NCBI RefSeq assembly: GCF_030732865.1
Contig: NZ_JASHKB010000027.1
Coordinates: forward strand, 1-51,639
Direction of reading: 5' to 3'
DNA from: Roseitalea sp. MMSF_3546
GTDB taxonomy: Bacteria > Pseudomonadota > Alphaproteobacteria > Rhizobiales > Rhizobiaceae
Length of the DNA: 51,639 nt
Within the stretch, counting starts at the first letter, position 1, and the number at the start of each line of letters is the position of its first letter. Both the position numbers and the translations under genes were made by a program. This document shows positions 26,124-35,272 of this stretch, piece by piece. The notes under the pieces were generated by a model. It did not search any database. It had not been told where the DNA came from and was given only the letters and a program-made list of their open reading frames with translations.

Positions 26124-26235
26124 CGGGCGGTGTCCATTGCCTCGGAGACGGGTTCACATCGACCGGCGATGCTGTCAGATAGGGCTCTGTTTGCCGTTTT
26201 TTGGCGGCGCTGACAAGCGAGAGGCGGCCTCGACC

Positions 26236-26598
26236 ATGAGCCAAGGCGGGTTTCTGACCACCCATGTGCTCGACACCGCGCGCGGCGTGCCGGCGGCGGG
26301 CATGGGCATCCGCCTTTATCGGATCGAGGGCGGAAGCGTGGAACTGCTCGCCGACACGGCAACCAACCAGGACGGTCGCACGGACACGCCGATCCTGCCG
26401 GCCGACAATTTCGCGGCCGGCGAATACGAACTCGTCTTTTCGGTCGGCATCTATCTGAGGGCGATTGGCCTGGCCGGCCCCGAACCGATGTTCCTCGATG
26501 TGGTGCCGATCCGCTTCGGCATCGCCGACCCGGCGGCGCACTACCACGTGCCGCTGCTGGTTTCGCCCTATGGCTATTCGACCTATCGGGGGAGTTGA
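26236..26598 (+). CDS. uraH: 5-hydroxyisourate hydrolase
   Basis: The 120-residue transthyretin-like protein hydrolyses 5-hydroxyisourate, the product of PuuD, to OHCU. The N-terminal [10 protein letters not shown] holds the first catalytic histidine (H10). The C-terminus has [19 protein letters not shown] with the YRGS signature that separates this enzyme from true transthyretins. The length is typical. The frame opens earlier at 26137, but homology starts at the ATG 26236. puuD follows after 95 bp on the same strand. Confidence 0.95.
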   Translation: MSQGGFLTTHVLDTARGVPAAGMGIRLYRIEGGSVELLADTATNQDGRTDTPILPADNFAAGEYELVFSVGIYLRAIGLAGPEPMFLDVVPIRFGIADPAAHYHVPLLVSPYGYSTYRGS

Positions 26599-26693
26599 CC
26601 GCGCGTTTCGCCAAACGCGCGCTGCTGCGCACGATTTGCCCTTCCAACATGCGTCGAACCGGCTAGCTTGGCGCGGTCGGAAGGGACGAAGGC

Positions 26694-27917
26694 ATGTACG
26701 ATTTCGCCGTCATCATGGAGTGGATCGAGTTCGCGGTGCGCTGGGCGCATGTCATCACCGCGATCGCCTGGATCGGCTCGTCTTTCTATTTCATCGCGCT
26801 CGATCTGGGCCTGAACCGGGACATTGCCGGCCCCGCCGATGGCGAGGAATGGCAGGTCCATGGCGGCGGGTTCTACCACATCCAGAAATATCTGGTCGCG
26901 CCCGACGCGCTTCCCGAACACCTGACGTGGTTCAAGTGGGAGGCTTATTCGACCTGGTTGACCGGCTTTGCCATGCTGGTGCTGGTCTATTATCTGGGCG
27001 CCGATCTGTATCTGGTCGACCCGAACGTCGCCGACATTCCGATCTGGCTGGCCATCGCCGTCTCGGCGGCCTCGCTCGGCCTTGGCTGGGTCATTTACGA
27101 CCAGTTGTGCAATTCGCCGCTGGGCGAGCGCCCGACCGTGCTGATGGTGCTCTTGTTCGTGCTGCTGGTCGCCATGGCCTGGGGCTACACGCAGGTGTTC
27201 TCCGGCCGGGCGGCGATGCTGCACCTTGGCGCGTTCACCGCCACGATCATGAGCGCCAATGTGTTCTTCACGATCATCCCCAACCAGCGGATCGTCGTCG
27301 CCGACCTGAAGGCTGGGCGGACGCCGGACGCCAAATACGGCAAGATCGCCAAGCTGCGCTCGACGCACAACAACTATCTGACGCTGCCGGTCCTGTTCTT
27401 CATGCTGTCGATCCATTATCCGCTCGCGTTTGCCAGCGAATACAACTGGCTGATCGCGGCGCTGGTATTCCTGATGGGCGTGACGATCCGGCACTATTTC
27501 AACACGCGCCACGCGCGCGCCGGCAACCCGACCTGGACGTGGCTGGCGACCGCGATCCTGTTCATCGTGATCATGGCGATCTCCACCTGGCCGCTGTTTT
27601 CGAACGATCCGGAGAACCCCGAGAACGCCAGGGCAACGCCCCGTCAGGCGCGCATCATGGCGTCCGAAGGGTTCGACCAGGTCGCCTCGATCGTGCAGGG
27701 GCGCTGCGCCATGTGCCATGCCAGAGAGCCGTTCTGGGACGGTGTCGTCTTTCCGCCCAACGGGGTGCGGCTGGAAACCCATGCGCAGATCGCCGCCCAT
27801 GCCCACGACATCTACATCCAGTCGGGCCTTACCCATGCCATGCCGCCGGCGAACGTGTCGTGGATGGAGGACGACGAGCGCCGCGCGATCGTCGAGTGGT
27901 ACCGCTCTATCCGTTGA
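26694..27917 (+). CDS. puuD: Membrane urate hydroxylase with cytochrome c domain
   Basis: The 407-residue PuuD-type protein oxidises urate to 5-hydroxyisourate. About the first 300 residues are membrane-spanning (for example EFAVRWAHVITAIAWIGSSF near the start). A C-terminal cytochrome c domain has the haem site CAMCH at 338-342. PuuD passes electrons to the respiratory chain rather than making H2O2. It lies next to uraH and opposite puuE-uraD, so the whole urate pathway is here. Its stop overlaps the ackA 3' end by 11 bp, tail to tail. Confidence 0.94.
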   Translation: MYDFAVIMEWIEFAVRWAHVITAIAWIGSSFYFIALDLGLNRDIAGPADGEEWQVHGGGFYHIQKYLVAPDALPEHLTWFKWEAYSTWLTGFAMLVLVYYLGADLYLVDPNVADIPIWLAIAVSAASLGLGWVIYDQLCNSPLGERPTVLMVLLFVLLVAMAWGYTQVFSGRAAMLHLGAFTATIMSANVFFTIIPNQRIVVADLKAGRTPDAKYGKIAKLRSTHNNYLTLPVLFFMLSIHYPLAFASEYNWLIAALVFLMGVTIRHYFNTRHARAGNPTWTWLATAILFIVIMAISTWPLFSNDPENPENARATPRQARIMASEGFDQVASIVQGRCAMCHAREPFWDGVVFPPNGVRLETHAQIAAHAHDIYIQSGLTHAMPPANVSWMEDDERRAIVEWYRSIR

Positions 27918-29070
27918 GCGCCTGGCCGACGGCGCCCGCCATCACCGCTTCCTCGTCGGTCGGCATGACCAGCACGCGCACGCGGCCGGTGCCGATGTCG
28001 CGGGCGTTGTCGCCGTTTGCGACCGCGTCGACGGAAAGGCCGAGCCAGTCCATGCCGGCGCAGACCTTGCGGCGGATCAGCACCGAATTCTCGCCGATGC
28101 CGCCGGTGAAGACCAGCGCGTCGAGCCCGCCGAGCACGGCGGTCATGGCGCCCAGTTCGCGCCGTATGCGGAAGACGAAATAGTCGATCGCCTCGATGGC
28201 GCGCGGGTCGTCGCTTGCCTCCAGCGTGCGCATGTCGTGGCTGATGCCGGACATGCCCTTGAGCCCGCTCTGCCGGTAGAGGAGATCGGATATGGCGTCC
28301 GCGTCCATCCCCTCCTGCTGCATCATGTACAGCAGCACGCCCGGGTCGATCTGGCCGCAGCGCGTGCCCATGGGCAGGCCGTCGAGCGCGGTGAAGCCCA
28401 TGGTCGAGCCGACGCTGCGCCCGTCCCGGACCGCGCACATGGAGGCGCCATTGCCCAGATGGGCGATCACCAGCCGGCCTTGCGCGAGAGCCGGCTCGGT
28501 GCGTGCGATCTCGGCGGCGATGTACTGGTAGGACAGGCCGTGGAAGCCGTAGCGGCGAACGCCCCTGTCATACCACTGCCGGGGCAGGGCGAAGGTGTCG
28601 TTGACGAAGGGATGGGTGCGGTGAAAGGCGGTGTCGAAGCAGCCGATCTGCACCGCAGCCGGGAAGGCGGCGATCGCCGCTTCGACGCAGGCCAGATTGT
28701 GTGGCTGGTGCAGCGGGGCGAGCGGTTCGAGCGCGCGCAGCGCGGCGATGGTGTCGGGGTCGAGCCGCGCCGGTTCGGTGAAGCCGGTACCGCCATGGAC
28801 GATGCGGTGGCCGATGCCGGCAACGGCGGCGCCGTCGAGCAGATCGTCGGCATTGTCCAGGATCGCGGCGAGCGCGCCGGCATGGTCGTCGGCCTCGATG
28901 TCGGTTGTCAGGTCCTCGCCGTCCCTGTCCACCGTCAGCCGTGCCTGCCGGCCCGGCGCGATGCTTTCGACCTGGCCGCGCGCGACCGGTTCCGGCGCGG
29001 CGGGATTGCGATAGATGGCGAACTTGATCGAGGACGAGCCGGCATTGAGCGTGAGGATCACACGGGCCAT
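27907..29070 (-). CDS. ackA: Acetate kinase
   Basis: The 387-residue ASKHA-fold kinase interconverts acetyl phosphate and acetate with ADP/ATP. Seen are the N-terminal phosphate motif LTLNAGSSSIKF, the VFTGGIGENS adenosine motif and an IAHLGNGASMCA motif. The ATG at 29070 is 3 bp from the stop of the phosphotransacetylase gene upstream, so the pair is an operon. The length is slightly below the usual 395-400. Confidence 0.94.
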   Translation of the reverse strand: MARVILTLNAGSSSIKFAIYRNPAAPEPVARGQVESIAPGRQARLTVDRDGEDLTTDIEADDHAGALAAILDNADDLLDGAAVAGIGHRIVHGGTGFTEPARLDPDTIAALRALEPLAPLHQPHNLACVEAAIAAFPAAVQIGCFDTAFHRTHPFVNDTFALPRQWYDRGVRRYGFHGLSYQYIAAEIARTEPALAQGRLVIAHLGNGASMCAVRDGRSVGSTMGFTALDGLPMGTRCGQIDPGVLLYMMQQEGMDADAISDLLYRQSGLKGMSGISHDMRTLEASDDPRAIEAIDYFVFRIRRELGAMTAVLGGLDALVFTGGIGENSVLIRRKVCAGMDWLGLSVDAVANGDNARDIGTGRVRVLVMPTDEEAVMAGAVGQALNG

Positions 29071-29073
29071 CGG

Positions 29074-30471
29074 TCAGCGGCCCGCCGCCTGCTGGTGCTG
29101 CCATGTGTGAAACAGCGCCGCCACCGCGCAGGAGGCAAGGCGCGCCTTGTCGTCATCGGCGCGCGAGGACAGGATCACCGGGCACTTGGCGCCGAGCACC
29201 AGCCCGCCCGCCTCGGCATGGGCCAGGAAGGTCAGTTGCTTGGCGATCATGTTGGCCGATTCAAGGTTCGGTGCCATCAAAATGTCGGCATGGCCGGCGA
29301 CCAGCGAGCGGATGCCCTTGGTCTTCGCCGCTTGCTCGTCGACTGCATTGTCCATGGCGAGCGGGCCGTCGACCACGCCGCCGCGGATCTGGCCCCTGTC
29401 GGCCATCTTGGCGAGCGCGGCGGCCTCGATGGTCGAGGGAAGCTTGGGGTTGACCGTCTCGACCGCCGACAGGACGGCGACCTTGGGCACCTCGACGCCG
29501 AGCGCGCGGGCGAGATCGATCGCGTTCTGGATGATGTCGATCTTCTCGTCGAGGTTCGGCGCGATGTTTATCGCCGCATCGGTGATCATCAGCAGGTGGT
29601 CGAGGCCCGGCACGTCCATGACGAAGACATGGGACAGCCGCCGGCGCGTGCGCAGCCCGCCATCGGATTTCACCACCGCGCGGAGCAGGTCGTCGGTATG
29701 AAGATGGCCCTTCATGACGGCGCCGGCCCTGCCTTCGTTGACGAGCGCGACGGCGCGCATGGCGGCCATCGCCTCGTCGGGCTCGTCGATCAGCTCATGG
29801 CCCGTCAGGTCGGCGCCGATCTTGTCGGCCGCCGCCCCGATGCGCGCCTTGTCGCCGATCAGGATCGGCTCGATCAGCGTATGGCGGTGAGCGAGCAGGG
29901 CGCCGCCGAGCGAATTGGGATCGTCGGGAGCAACGACGGCCGTCGGCAGGGCAGGCAGCGGCTCGGCCAGTTCGAGAAGCCGGTCGAAGTGGACGTGACG
30001 CTGTACGGTCAGGCCCGGCAGGTCGCCGGCGGCAAAGCGCATCGCCGTCGCCGGTGCGATGACCGTGGCGACCCCTTCGACGATGCGGGTGCCGTCGGCC
30101 TTTTCGATGACCGTGTCGAAGACGGCGACGCGATCGGGGCGCTTTTCGGTGAGCGTGACGGTGGTGGTCAGTTCGTCGCCGGCATGGGCGCGCCCGCGGA
30201 ATTCGAGATTCTGGGAGAGATAGAGCGTGCCGGGTCCGGGAAGCTGGTTGCCGAGCACGGTCGAGATCAGCGAGGCGACCCACATCGATGGCGCGATCGG
30301 CTCGTCCGGGGCGCCATCGCCGTCATGGTCGGCCCTTGGCAGGTGCACCGGATTGTGGTTTCCCGAGGAGGACGCGTAGACGAGGAAATCCTCGGCCCGG
30401 CACAGGCGCCTGGCCGAGGCCTGCATGCCGGTCTCGAGCGCGTCATAGGGCGTGTTGGCATAGGTGTTCAT
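29074..30471 (-). CDS. MaoC hydratase-like domain fused to phosphate acetyl/butyryltransferase
   Basis: The 465-residue protein has an N-terminal MaoC-like hotdog domain (residues about 15-150). A C-terminal PTA/PTB domain (about 165-465) includes GHLHTDDLLRAVVKSDGGLR, RLSHVFVMDVPG, and GGLVLGAKCPVILSSRADD. This fusion is common in alphaproteobacteria. With AckA it would convert acyl-CoA and phosphate to acyl phosphate and then acetate plus ATP. Acetyl or butyryl preference cannot be told. In the MaoC half, GNHNPVHLPRADHD resembles the hydratase motif, so the domain may be active. Confidence 0.9.
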   Translation of the reverse strand: MNTYANTPYDALETGMQASARRLCRAEDFLVYASSSGNHNPVHLPRADHDGDGAPDEPIAPSMWVASLISTVLGNQLPGPGTLYLSQNLEFRGRAHAGDELTTTVTLTEKRPDRVAVFDTVIEKADGTRIVEGVATVIAPATAMRFAAGDLPGLTVQRHVHFDRLLELAEPLPALPTAVVAPDDPNSLGGALLAHRHTLIEPILIGDKARIGAAADKIGADLTGHELIDEPDEAMAAMRAVALVNEGRAGAVMKGHLHTDDLLRAVVKSDGGLRTRRRLSHVFVMDVPGLDHLLMITDAAINIAPNLDEKIDIIQNAIDLARALGVEVPKVAVLSAVETVNPKLPSTIEAAALAKMADRGQIRGGVVDGPLAMDNAVDEQAAKTKGIRSLVAGHADILMAPNLESANMIAKQLTFLAHAEAGGLVLGAKCPVILSSRADDDKARLASCAVAALFHTWQHQQAAGR

Positions 30472-30621
30472 GGCGTGAGCCGTCTTTGGGCGGAAGTTGG
30501 GTGCCTGATCTCCTCCACCGATCCCCTGTCATAGTCAACCGCCGGCCGTGCCCCTTCGGAAAGCGGGGAGGACGTGGCGGCTGCGATGGTGTAGTCTGGC
30601 CGGATCGGAAAGGAGCCAGCT

Positions 30622-31947
30622 ATGCGGCGGGTCGCATTTGCTCTGTGGTTGGCGGTGGCCGGTGCCGCCGGGGCGCAGGCCACGGGTCTGCCCGCGCCGG
30701 TCACCGACGCCCTTTACGCTCCGGTAGACAGGGCCGAAGCCGAGCTCGGCCGACTCCTGTTCTGGGACCCGATCCTTTCGGGCAACCGCAACATTTCCTG
30801 CGCAAGCTGCCATCATCCGCGCTTTGGCACCTCGGACGGGGTGTCGCTGTCGCTCGGCGAGGGCGGGATCGGGCTCGGCCCGGACCGGCGCGTCGACCCC
30901 GACAATCCGCCCGAACAGCGCATTGCGCGCAACGCGCCGGCCCTGTTCAATCTCGGCGCGCGCGAGTTCACGGTGATGTTCCATGACGGGCGGATCGAGG
31001 CCGACCCCGACCGGCCCTCCGGCCTGCGCACGCCGATGGAAGACGAAATGGTCGAAGGCTTTGCCAACGTGCTTTCGGCGCAGACCATGTTCCCGGTGCT
31101 CTCTCAGGACGAGATGGCCGGCCATTACGGCGAGAACGAAATCTCCAGGGCCGTGCGCCAGGGGCTGATCACCGGCGAGGGCGGCGCATGGGACCTGATC
31201 GCCAGGCGCGTGGCGGCAATCGACGAATATCGGGCGCAGTTCGAGGCGGTCTATCCGCACGTCGCCGAGGGCGCGCCAGTGCGCTTTACCGACATCTCCA
31301 ACGCGATCGCGGCCTTCATCGCCTTCGAATGGCGATCCGACGACAGCCTCTTCGATGCGGTCTTGCGCGGCGAAGCGGAACTGGACGGGGTGGCGGCGCG
31401 CGGCATGAAGCTGTTCTATGGCGAAGCGGGTTGCGCGGACTGCCATTCGGGGCCGTTCCTGACCGATCACGGTTTCCACGCCATGGGCCAGCCGCAGATC
31501 GGACCCGGAAAGGCCGAACGGTTCGAAAGCCATGCCCGCGATGTCGGCCGCATGCGGGTGACGGGCGATCCGGCCGACGCCTACAGATTCCGCACGCCGT
31601 CGCTGCGCAACGTGGCGCTGAGCGCGCCCTACGGACATGCGGGTGCCTATCGCGAGCTGTCGGCCTTTGTGCGCGACCATGCCGACCCGAAGGCGGGCCT
31701 TGCGGGCTATGACGCTTCGCAGGCCGTGCTGCCGGTGCTCGACGGTGCGGACGATTACGCGGTTCTCAACGATACGGGCGAAGTGTCGGCGATTGCCGGG
31801 GCGGTGCAGATCGCGCCCGTCGCGCTCGTCGACGACGACATCGCCGCGCTCGTCGCCTTCCTGAACACGCTGACCGACGAGGCCGCCGCCAAGGGACGCC
31901 TGGGCATTCCCGACACCGTGCCGAGCGGGCTCGAGGTAGAGCGTTAG
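30622..31947 (+). CDS. Di-haem cytochrome c peroxidase (MauG family)
   Basis: The 441-residue precursor has a signal peptide (about residues 1-20) and two haem c sites, CASCH at 60-64 and CADCH at 271-275. This is the pattern of bacterial di-haem peroxidases and MauG-like enzymes. The periplasmic role is H2O2 reduction or protein-radical chemistry. Other family stretches are RNAPALFN and [20 protein letters not shown]. The ATG has AAGGAG upstream. It stands alone after the divergent pta gene. Cytochrome c2 is a plausible electron donor, by inference only. Confidence 0.9.
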   Translation: MRRVAFALWLAVAGAAGAQATGLPAPVTDALYAPVDRAEAELGRLLFWDPILSGNRNISCASCHHPRFGTSDGVSLSLGEGGIGLGPDRRVDPDNPPEQRIARNAPALFNLGAREFTVMFHDGRIEADPDRPSGLRTPMEDEMVEGFANVLSAQTMFPVLSQDEMAGHYGENEISRAVRQGLITGEGGAWDLIARRVAAIDEYRAQFEAVYPHVAEGAPVRFTDISNAIAAFIAFEWRSDDSLFDAVLRGEAELDGVAARGMKLFYGEAGCADCHSGPFLTDHGFHAMGQPQIGPGKAERFESHARDVGRMRVTGDPADAYRFRTPSLRNVALSAPYGHAGAYRELSAFVRDHADPKAGLAGYDASQAVLPVLDGADDYAVLNDTGEVSAIAGAVQIAPVALVDDDIAALVAFLNTLTDEAAAKGRLGIPDTVPSGLEVER

Positions 31948-31952
31948 GCTGT

Positions 31953-32168
31953 TTGCGATCGGCTGCGGACGCGCTGGAATACGATTGTGAGCCAGACGGA
32001 CGAAAAGCCCGACTTCGGGAACTGACCGAGCCGCGCCCCGCGGCGGGAGATCAGGATTACCTCGACTGGGCCGATCGCAAGATACGCCGTTCGCTTGCCA
32101 ATGCCGACGCGAATCCGGAACGACGAAATCCCCTTGCGGCGGTCATGAAGCGAATTGGCCTCCGTTGA
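31953..32168 (+). CDS. Small hypothetical protein
   Basis: A 71-residue ORF starts at a TTG 6 bp past the peroxidase stop and has no clear ribosome site. The second half, from GDQDYLDWADRKIRRSLANA to the end, looks like a helical, charged segment. It faintly recalls the DNA-binding-free half of small stability or antitoxin proteins. No toxin partner follows: the next frame is a 35-codon stub ending near 32274. It may be a decayed gene. I do not assign a function. Confidence 0.3.
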   Translation: MRSAADALEYDCEPDGRKARLRELTEPRPAAGDQDYLDWADRKIRRSLANADANPERRNPLAAVMKRIGLR

Positions 32169-32255
32169 GCTTTGCAGGTCGGCCCGTCGTCACCGCGATC
32201 TTTCACGACCGGCAGCAATATCCACCCGATGATGCCGATACGCAGCCTCTGCGCC

Positions 32256-33785
32256 TCAATCGCGTTCGATGACCCAGGCGCGGTTGGCGGCCAGGGTCTG
32301 CCATGGCGAAATCGCCCCGTCGGGCCAGATCACCCGCACCTGGGCCGTCTCGGCGTCGCCGAGGCCGAAATGCTCGGGCAGAGCCGTGCCGCCGGCATGG
32401 CCGCCGCCGACGGTGATCTCGCGGGTTGCCAGCCGGTCCTTTGTCCTTGATTCAATGAACGCGCCGACCGCGTTGATATTGCTGCCTTCCTGGCGCACAG
32501 CGACGGTCATCCAGTTGCCGGTGACCGGCGTTGCGTTCTGATAGACCTCCAGCGGCGCGCGGCGGTTGACCACGATCAGATCGAGCTTGCCGTCGGCGTT
32601 CAGATCGGCGAGCGCGGCGCCGCGGGCGCGCTCTGTCGTGGCGACCCCGGCCAGATGGGCGGTTTCGACGAAGGTGCCGTCCGCTTGCTGCATCAACAGA
32701 TTGTTGGGGTCGTGGATTGCGTTGGACGGCATCTGGTCGACATTGCCCTTGGCGATGAACAGATCGTCCCGGCCGTCATTGTCGACATCGCCGAACTGGG
32801 CGTGCCAGCCGGTCGATGGCCGGCCGTCATCGCCGATGAAGGGCCGTTGCGCATAGGTGCCCTTGGAAAAGGGCGCGGCCCGATAGCCGTCGCGGGTGGC
32901 GATCTGCAGAAGCTGATCGCCCATGGAGGTCGACATGACCTCGGCGCGGCCGTCACCGGTGATGTCGCGCGCGGCGATGCCCATGCCCCACAGCGACACC
33001 TCGGGCCAGCCGTCGTCTTCATCGAGGAATGTCAGCGTGCCCAGATCGAGTTTCTGCTCGGCGCCGCCGCGCACGTAATAGTGACGGTCATTGGAAATGC
33101 GCAGGTAACGCTCGCCAAGACGCCGTTCGTCCGAGATCAGCATGGACAGCGCGCAGAACCCCGGTTCAAGCACGATGGGCGGGGCGAAGCGGCGGCTGGC
33201 CGGGCGGTGCAGTTCATTGGTGTCGCACGCCTCGAACGGGCCGTCCGGATCGGCGCGATCGACATAATTGCCGATGGCGAGCGTCGGCCAGGCGGCGCCG
33301 TCCTCCCAGGTCGCCGAGAACGATGTCGACCAGTGATCGCCCGCGCTGAAGCTCCACGCATCGCTCGCGTCGGTGAAGGTGCAGCCGGGCCCGCCGCGCA
33401 GCAGCACGTTCGGTCCGACACGCAGCACGACGAGGTCCATATGCCCGTCGCCGTCGATGTCGAGCGGATAGGCGCCGGCGACGCCGGTCAGGTCGGGCGC
33501 GCCATCGCCCGGTACGAAACGGATCGGCGCGCCGGGTCCTTCGGTTGCGTTGACGAGAAGCCGCGCGGGATTTTCCCCGCCGGCGACATAGGCATCGGCC
33601 AGCCCGTCGGCGTTGCAGTCGAAGACCGCGACGCCGCCGCCGACGAAATGCTCCCAGCCACCGCCATAGACATGGGCGACCGGCAGGTCGGCGGAGCGGT
33701 CGACAAAGGCCGGGTGATGGGTCGGCTCGCCGGCCATGGCCGGGCCGGCCAGCGCCAGGACGAGGGCGGCGGGGCGCGCTCTCAC
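32256..33785 (-). CDS. Secreted FG-GAP/VCBS repeat protein (CRTAC1 type)
   Basis: The 509-residue protein starts with a signal peptide (about residues 1-18, ending AMAG). It carries at least five calcium-binding-like repeats of the Dx(N/D)xDGxxD form: DCNADGLAD, DIDGDGHMD, DITGDGRAE, DVDNDGRDD and DLNADGKLD. The C-terminal VIWPDGAISPWQTLAANRAW is an ASPIC/UnbV-type motif. The predicted shape is a beta-propeller outside the membrane. The start is a GTG that overlaps the ROK stop (GTGA). The open frame continues upstream through the ROK gene, but that is a shadow. The function is unknown. Confidence 0.83.
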   Translation of the reverse strand: MRARPAALVLALAGPAMAGEPTHHPAFVDRSADLPVAHVYGGGWEHFVGGGVAVFDCNADGLADAYVAGGENPARLLVNATEGPGAPIRFVPGDGAPDLTGVAGAYPLDIDGDGHMDLVVLRVGPNVLLRGGPGCTFTDASDAWSFSAGDHWSTSFSATWEDGAAWPTLAIGNYVDRADPDGPFEACDTNELHRPASRRFAPPIVLEPGFCALSMLISDERRLGERYLRISNDRHYYVRGGAEQKLDLGTLTFLDEDDGWPEVSLWGMGIAARDITGDGRAEVMSTSMGDQLLQIATRDGYRAAPFSKGTYAQRPFIGDDGRPSTGWHAQFGDVDNDGRDDLFIAKGNVDQMPSNAIHDPNNLLMQQADGTFVETAHLAGVATTERARGAALADLNADGKLDLIVVNRRAPLEVYQNATPVTGNWMTVAVRQEGSNINAVGAFIESRTKDRLATREITVGGGHAGGTALPEHFGLGDAETAQVRVIWPDGAISPWQTLAANRAWVIERD

Positions 33786-35059
33786 CGGCCCGTGCCCTGG
33801 GCGCCGAGCGTTGCGTCGGTCACCGCGGCAAGGGCGAGGGCGGCGGCGCCCTGGGCCCAGACCATGTCGCCCCAGGCATGGGTTTCCACCCTCGGTCCGG
33901 CCCGGTGCGCCGCCGACGAAAGGCTGGCGATCTCGGTCATCACCTCGCGCGCGTAAAGATAGTCGTAGCGCATGCGCGCGCCCGACAGGATGATCAGCCC
34001 GGGGTCGAACATGGTCACCACATTGGCGATGCCGAGCGCCAGGTAGCGGCCGGCACGGTGGAAGATGGAACGGGCGGCGGCATTGCCGGCCTTGGCCTGG
34101 CTGAACAGGCTTTCGAGCACGATGTGGGGCTCGCGCGTGCCGTCGGGCCAGTTGAGCGCGGTCGATGCTTCGCGCACGAGCGCGTAGTCGGCGACATAGG
34201 CTTCGAGGCAGCCGCGCTGGCCGCAGCGGCACAGGGCGCCATCGAGATGCACCTTGGTGTGGCCCAGTTCCATGCCCATGCCGCCACCGCCGCGGTAGAT
34301 TTCGTGATTGACGACAAGGCCCATGCCCACGCCGTGTTCGATCGTCACCACGGCGAAATCGGCGAGCGCCCGGCCGGCGCCGAACCACAATTCGGCCATC
34401 GTCAAAAGGTTGGCGTCGTTGTCGATGCAGACATTCAGGCCCAGCCGTTCGGCGACCATGGCCTGAAGCGGAACCTCGCGGTCGGCCATGATCGGCGACC
34501 AGGATACCCGGCCCGTCCCGGTGTCGACGAAGCCGGGTATGCCCAGCCCCACCGCGGCCAGATCGGCGCGGTCGAGGCCGCTCTTTTCGAGCGCCGAATC
34601 GAGCATGCGCACGGCTTCGGCGATCGTGTCGGCGCTCGAGTGCCGGGCGAAGGCACGTGGCGCGCTGGCCTGGCTGAGCCTGTTGCCGGCAAAGTCGACG
34701 ATCACCGCCGAATGGGTCGGCGAGGACAGCTTGATGCCGGCGACAAAGCGCGCTTCGGGCCGGACGCGCAGGGCCACCGGCGGACGGCCGCGAGCGGCTT
34801 CGGTCTCGCGCTGGGAGGCGCCGCTCTCGCCGATCAGGCCGGCATCGATGAGTTCGGACGTCAGGGCCGTCACCGAGCCCGGGCTGATGCCCACCGTCCG
34901 GGCGACATCGACACGGGCGATGGAGCCGGCGGCGCGGATCGCCTCGAACACCTGCTGGCGCAGCGGCTTGACCGAGCTCGAAAGCGGCGGCGTCAGCGGC
35001 CCGCAGCCATTGGGCTGCTCCAGCGTGTCGATCGCGATGGCTTCCGCCTGAATCCGCAT
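33782..35059 (-). CDS. xylR: ROK-family transcriptional repressor of the xylose operon
   Basis: The 425-residue protein has an N-terminal winged helix-turn-helix (about 30-85, VARTVGISPGSVTALTSELI) and a C-terminal ROK sugar-binding domain. The zinc motif CRCGQRGCLEAY and the nucleotide-type VVTIEHGVGMGL are both present. ROK XylR proteins repress xylose genes and release on xylose binding. I chose the ATG at 35059; a GTG at 35092 gives a longer frame without homology. It diverges from xylF, with an operator-like palindrome between. The symbol is by context. Confidence 0.88.
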   Translation of the reverse strand: MRIQAEAIAIDTLEQPNGCGPLTPPLSSSVKPLRQQVFEAIRAAGSIARVDVARTVGISPGSVTALTSELIDAGLIGESGASQRETEAARGRPPVALRVRPEARFVAGIKLSSPTHSAVIVDFAGNRLSQASAPRAFARHSSADTIAEAVRMLDSALEKSGLDRADLAAVGLGIPGFVDTGTGRVSWSPIMADREVPLQAMVAERLGLNVCIDNDANLLTMAELWFGAGRALADFAVVTIEHGVGMGLVVNHEIYRGGGGMGMELGHTKVHLDGALCRCGQRGCLEAYVADYALVREASTALNWPDGTREPHIVLESLFSQAKAGNAAARSIFHRAGRYLALGIANVVTMFDPGLIILSGARMRYDYLYAREVMTEIASLSSAAHRAGPRVETHAWGDMVWAQGAAALALAAVTDATLGAQGTGR

Positions 35060-35168
35060 TTTCTTCAGTCGCCGACAAAAATGCCGCGCCACGGCAACGG
35101 CGATGCTGCAATTGCGAACGTGTCGGCGATGCTCCCTGCCAGAAATCTAATCCCAACTCCGAAAAGAG

Positions 35169-35208
35169 GTCAAATTAATTTTGACAAATGAATTTAATGT
35201 GGCATTGT
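35169..35208 (+). promoter_or_regulatory. xylF promoter with overlapping ROK operator
   Basis: GTCAAA-TTAAT-TTTGAC (35169-35185) is an inverted repeat with perfect 6-bp arms. It overlaps a TTGACA -35 box (35181-35186), followed after 16 bp by CATTGT (35203-35208) as a possible -10. The xylF ATG is 65 bp further, with GGAGG at 35261-35265. The palindrome is a good candidate for the XylR operator, and its place on the -35 fits repression. Confidence 0.7.
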
Positions 35209-35272
35209 CCGCTCCAGCGGCGTTGAGGCCGTCGCGCCCGCAGGAGGGCGCTGGAACCCGGGAGGAATCATC

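Noticed and set aside
26173-26215. TGTCAG...CTGACA inverted repeat between puuE-uraD and uraH as an operator
   Set aside because: The 6-bp arms are 31 bases apart and match no regulator motif I know. It may be chance.
32256-35156. Single 966-codon frame suggesting a giant fusion protein
   Set aside because: Only the part up to 33785 has homology (FG-GAP protein with its own signal peptide). The rest is a shadow of the ROK gene.
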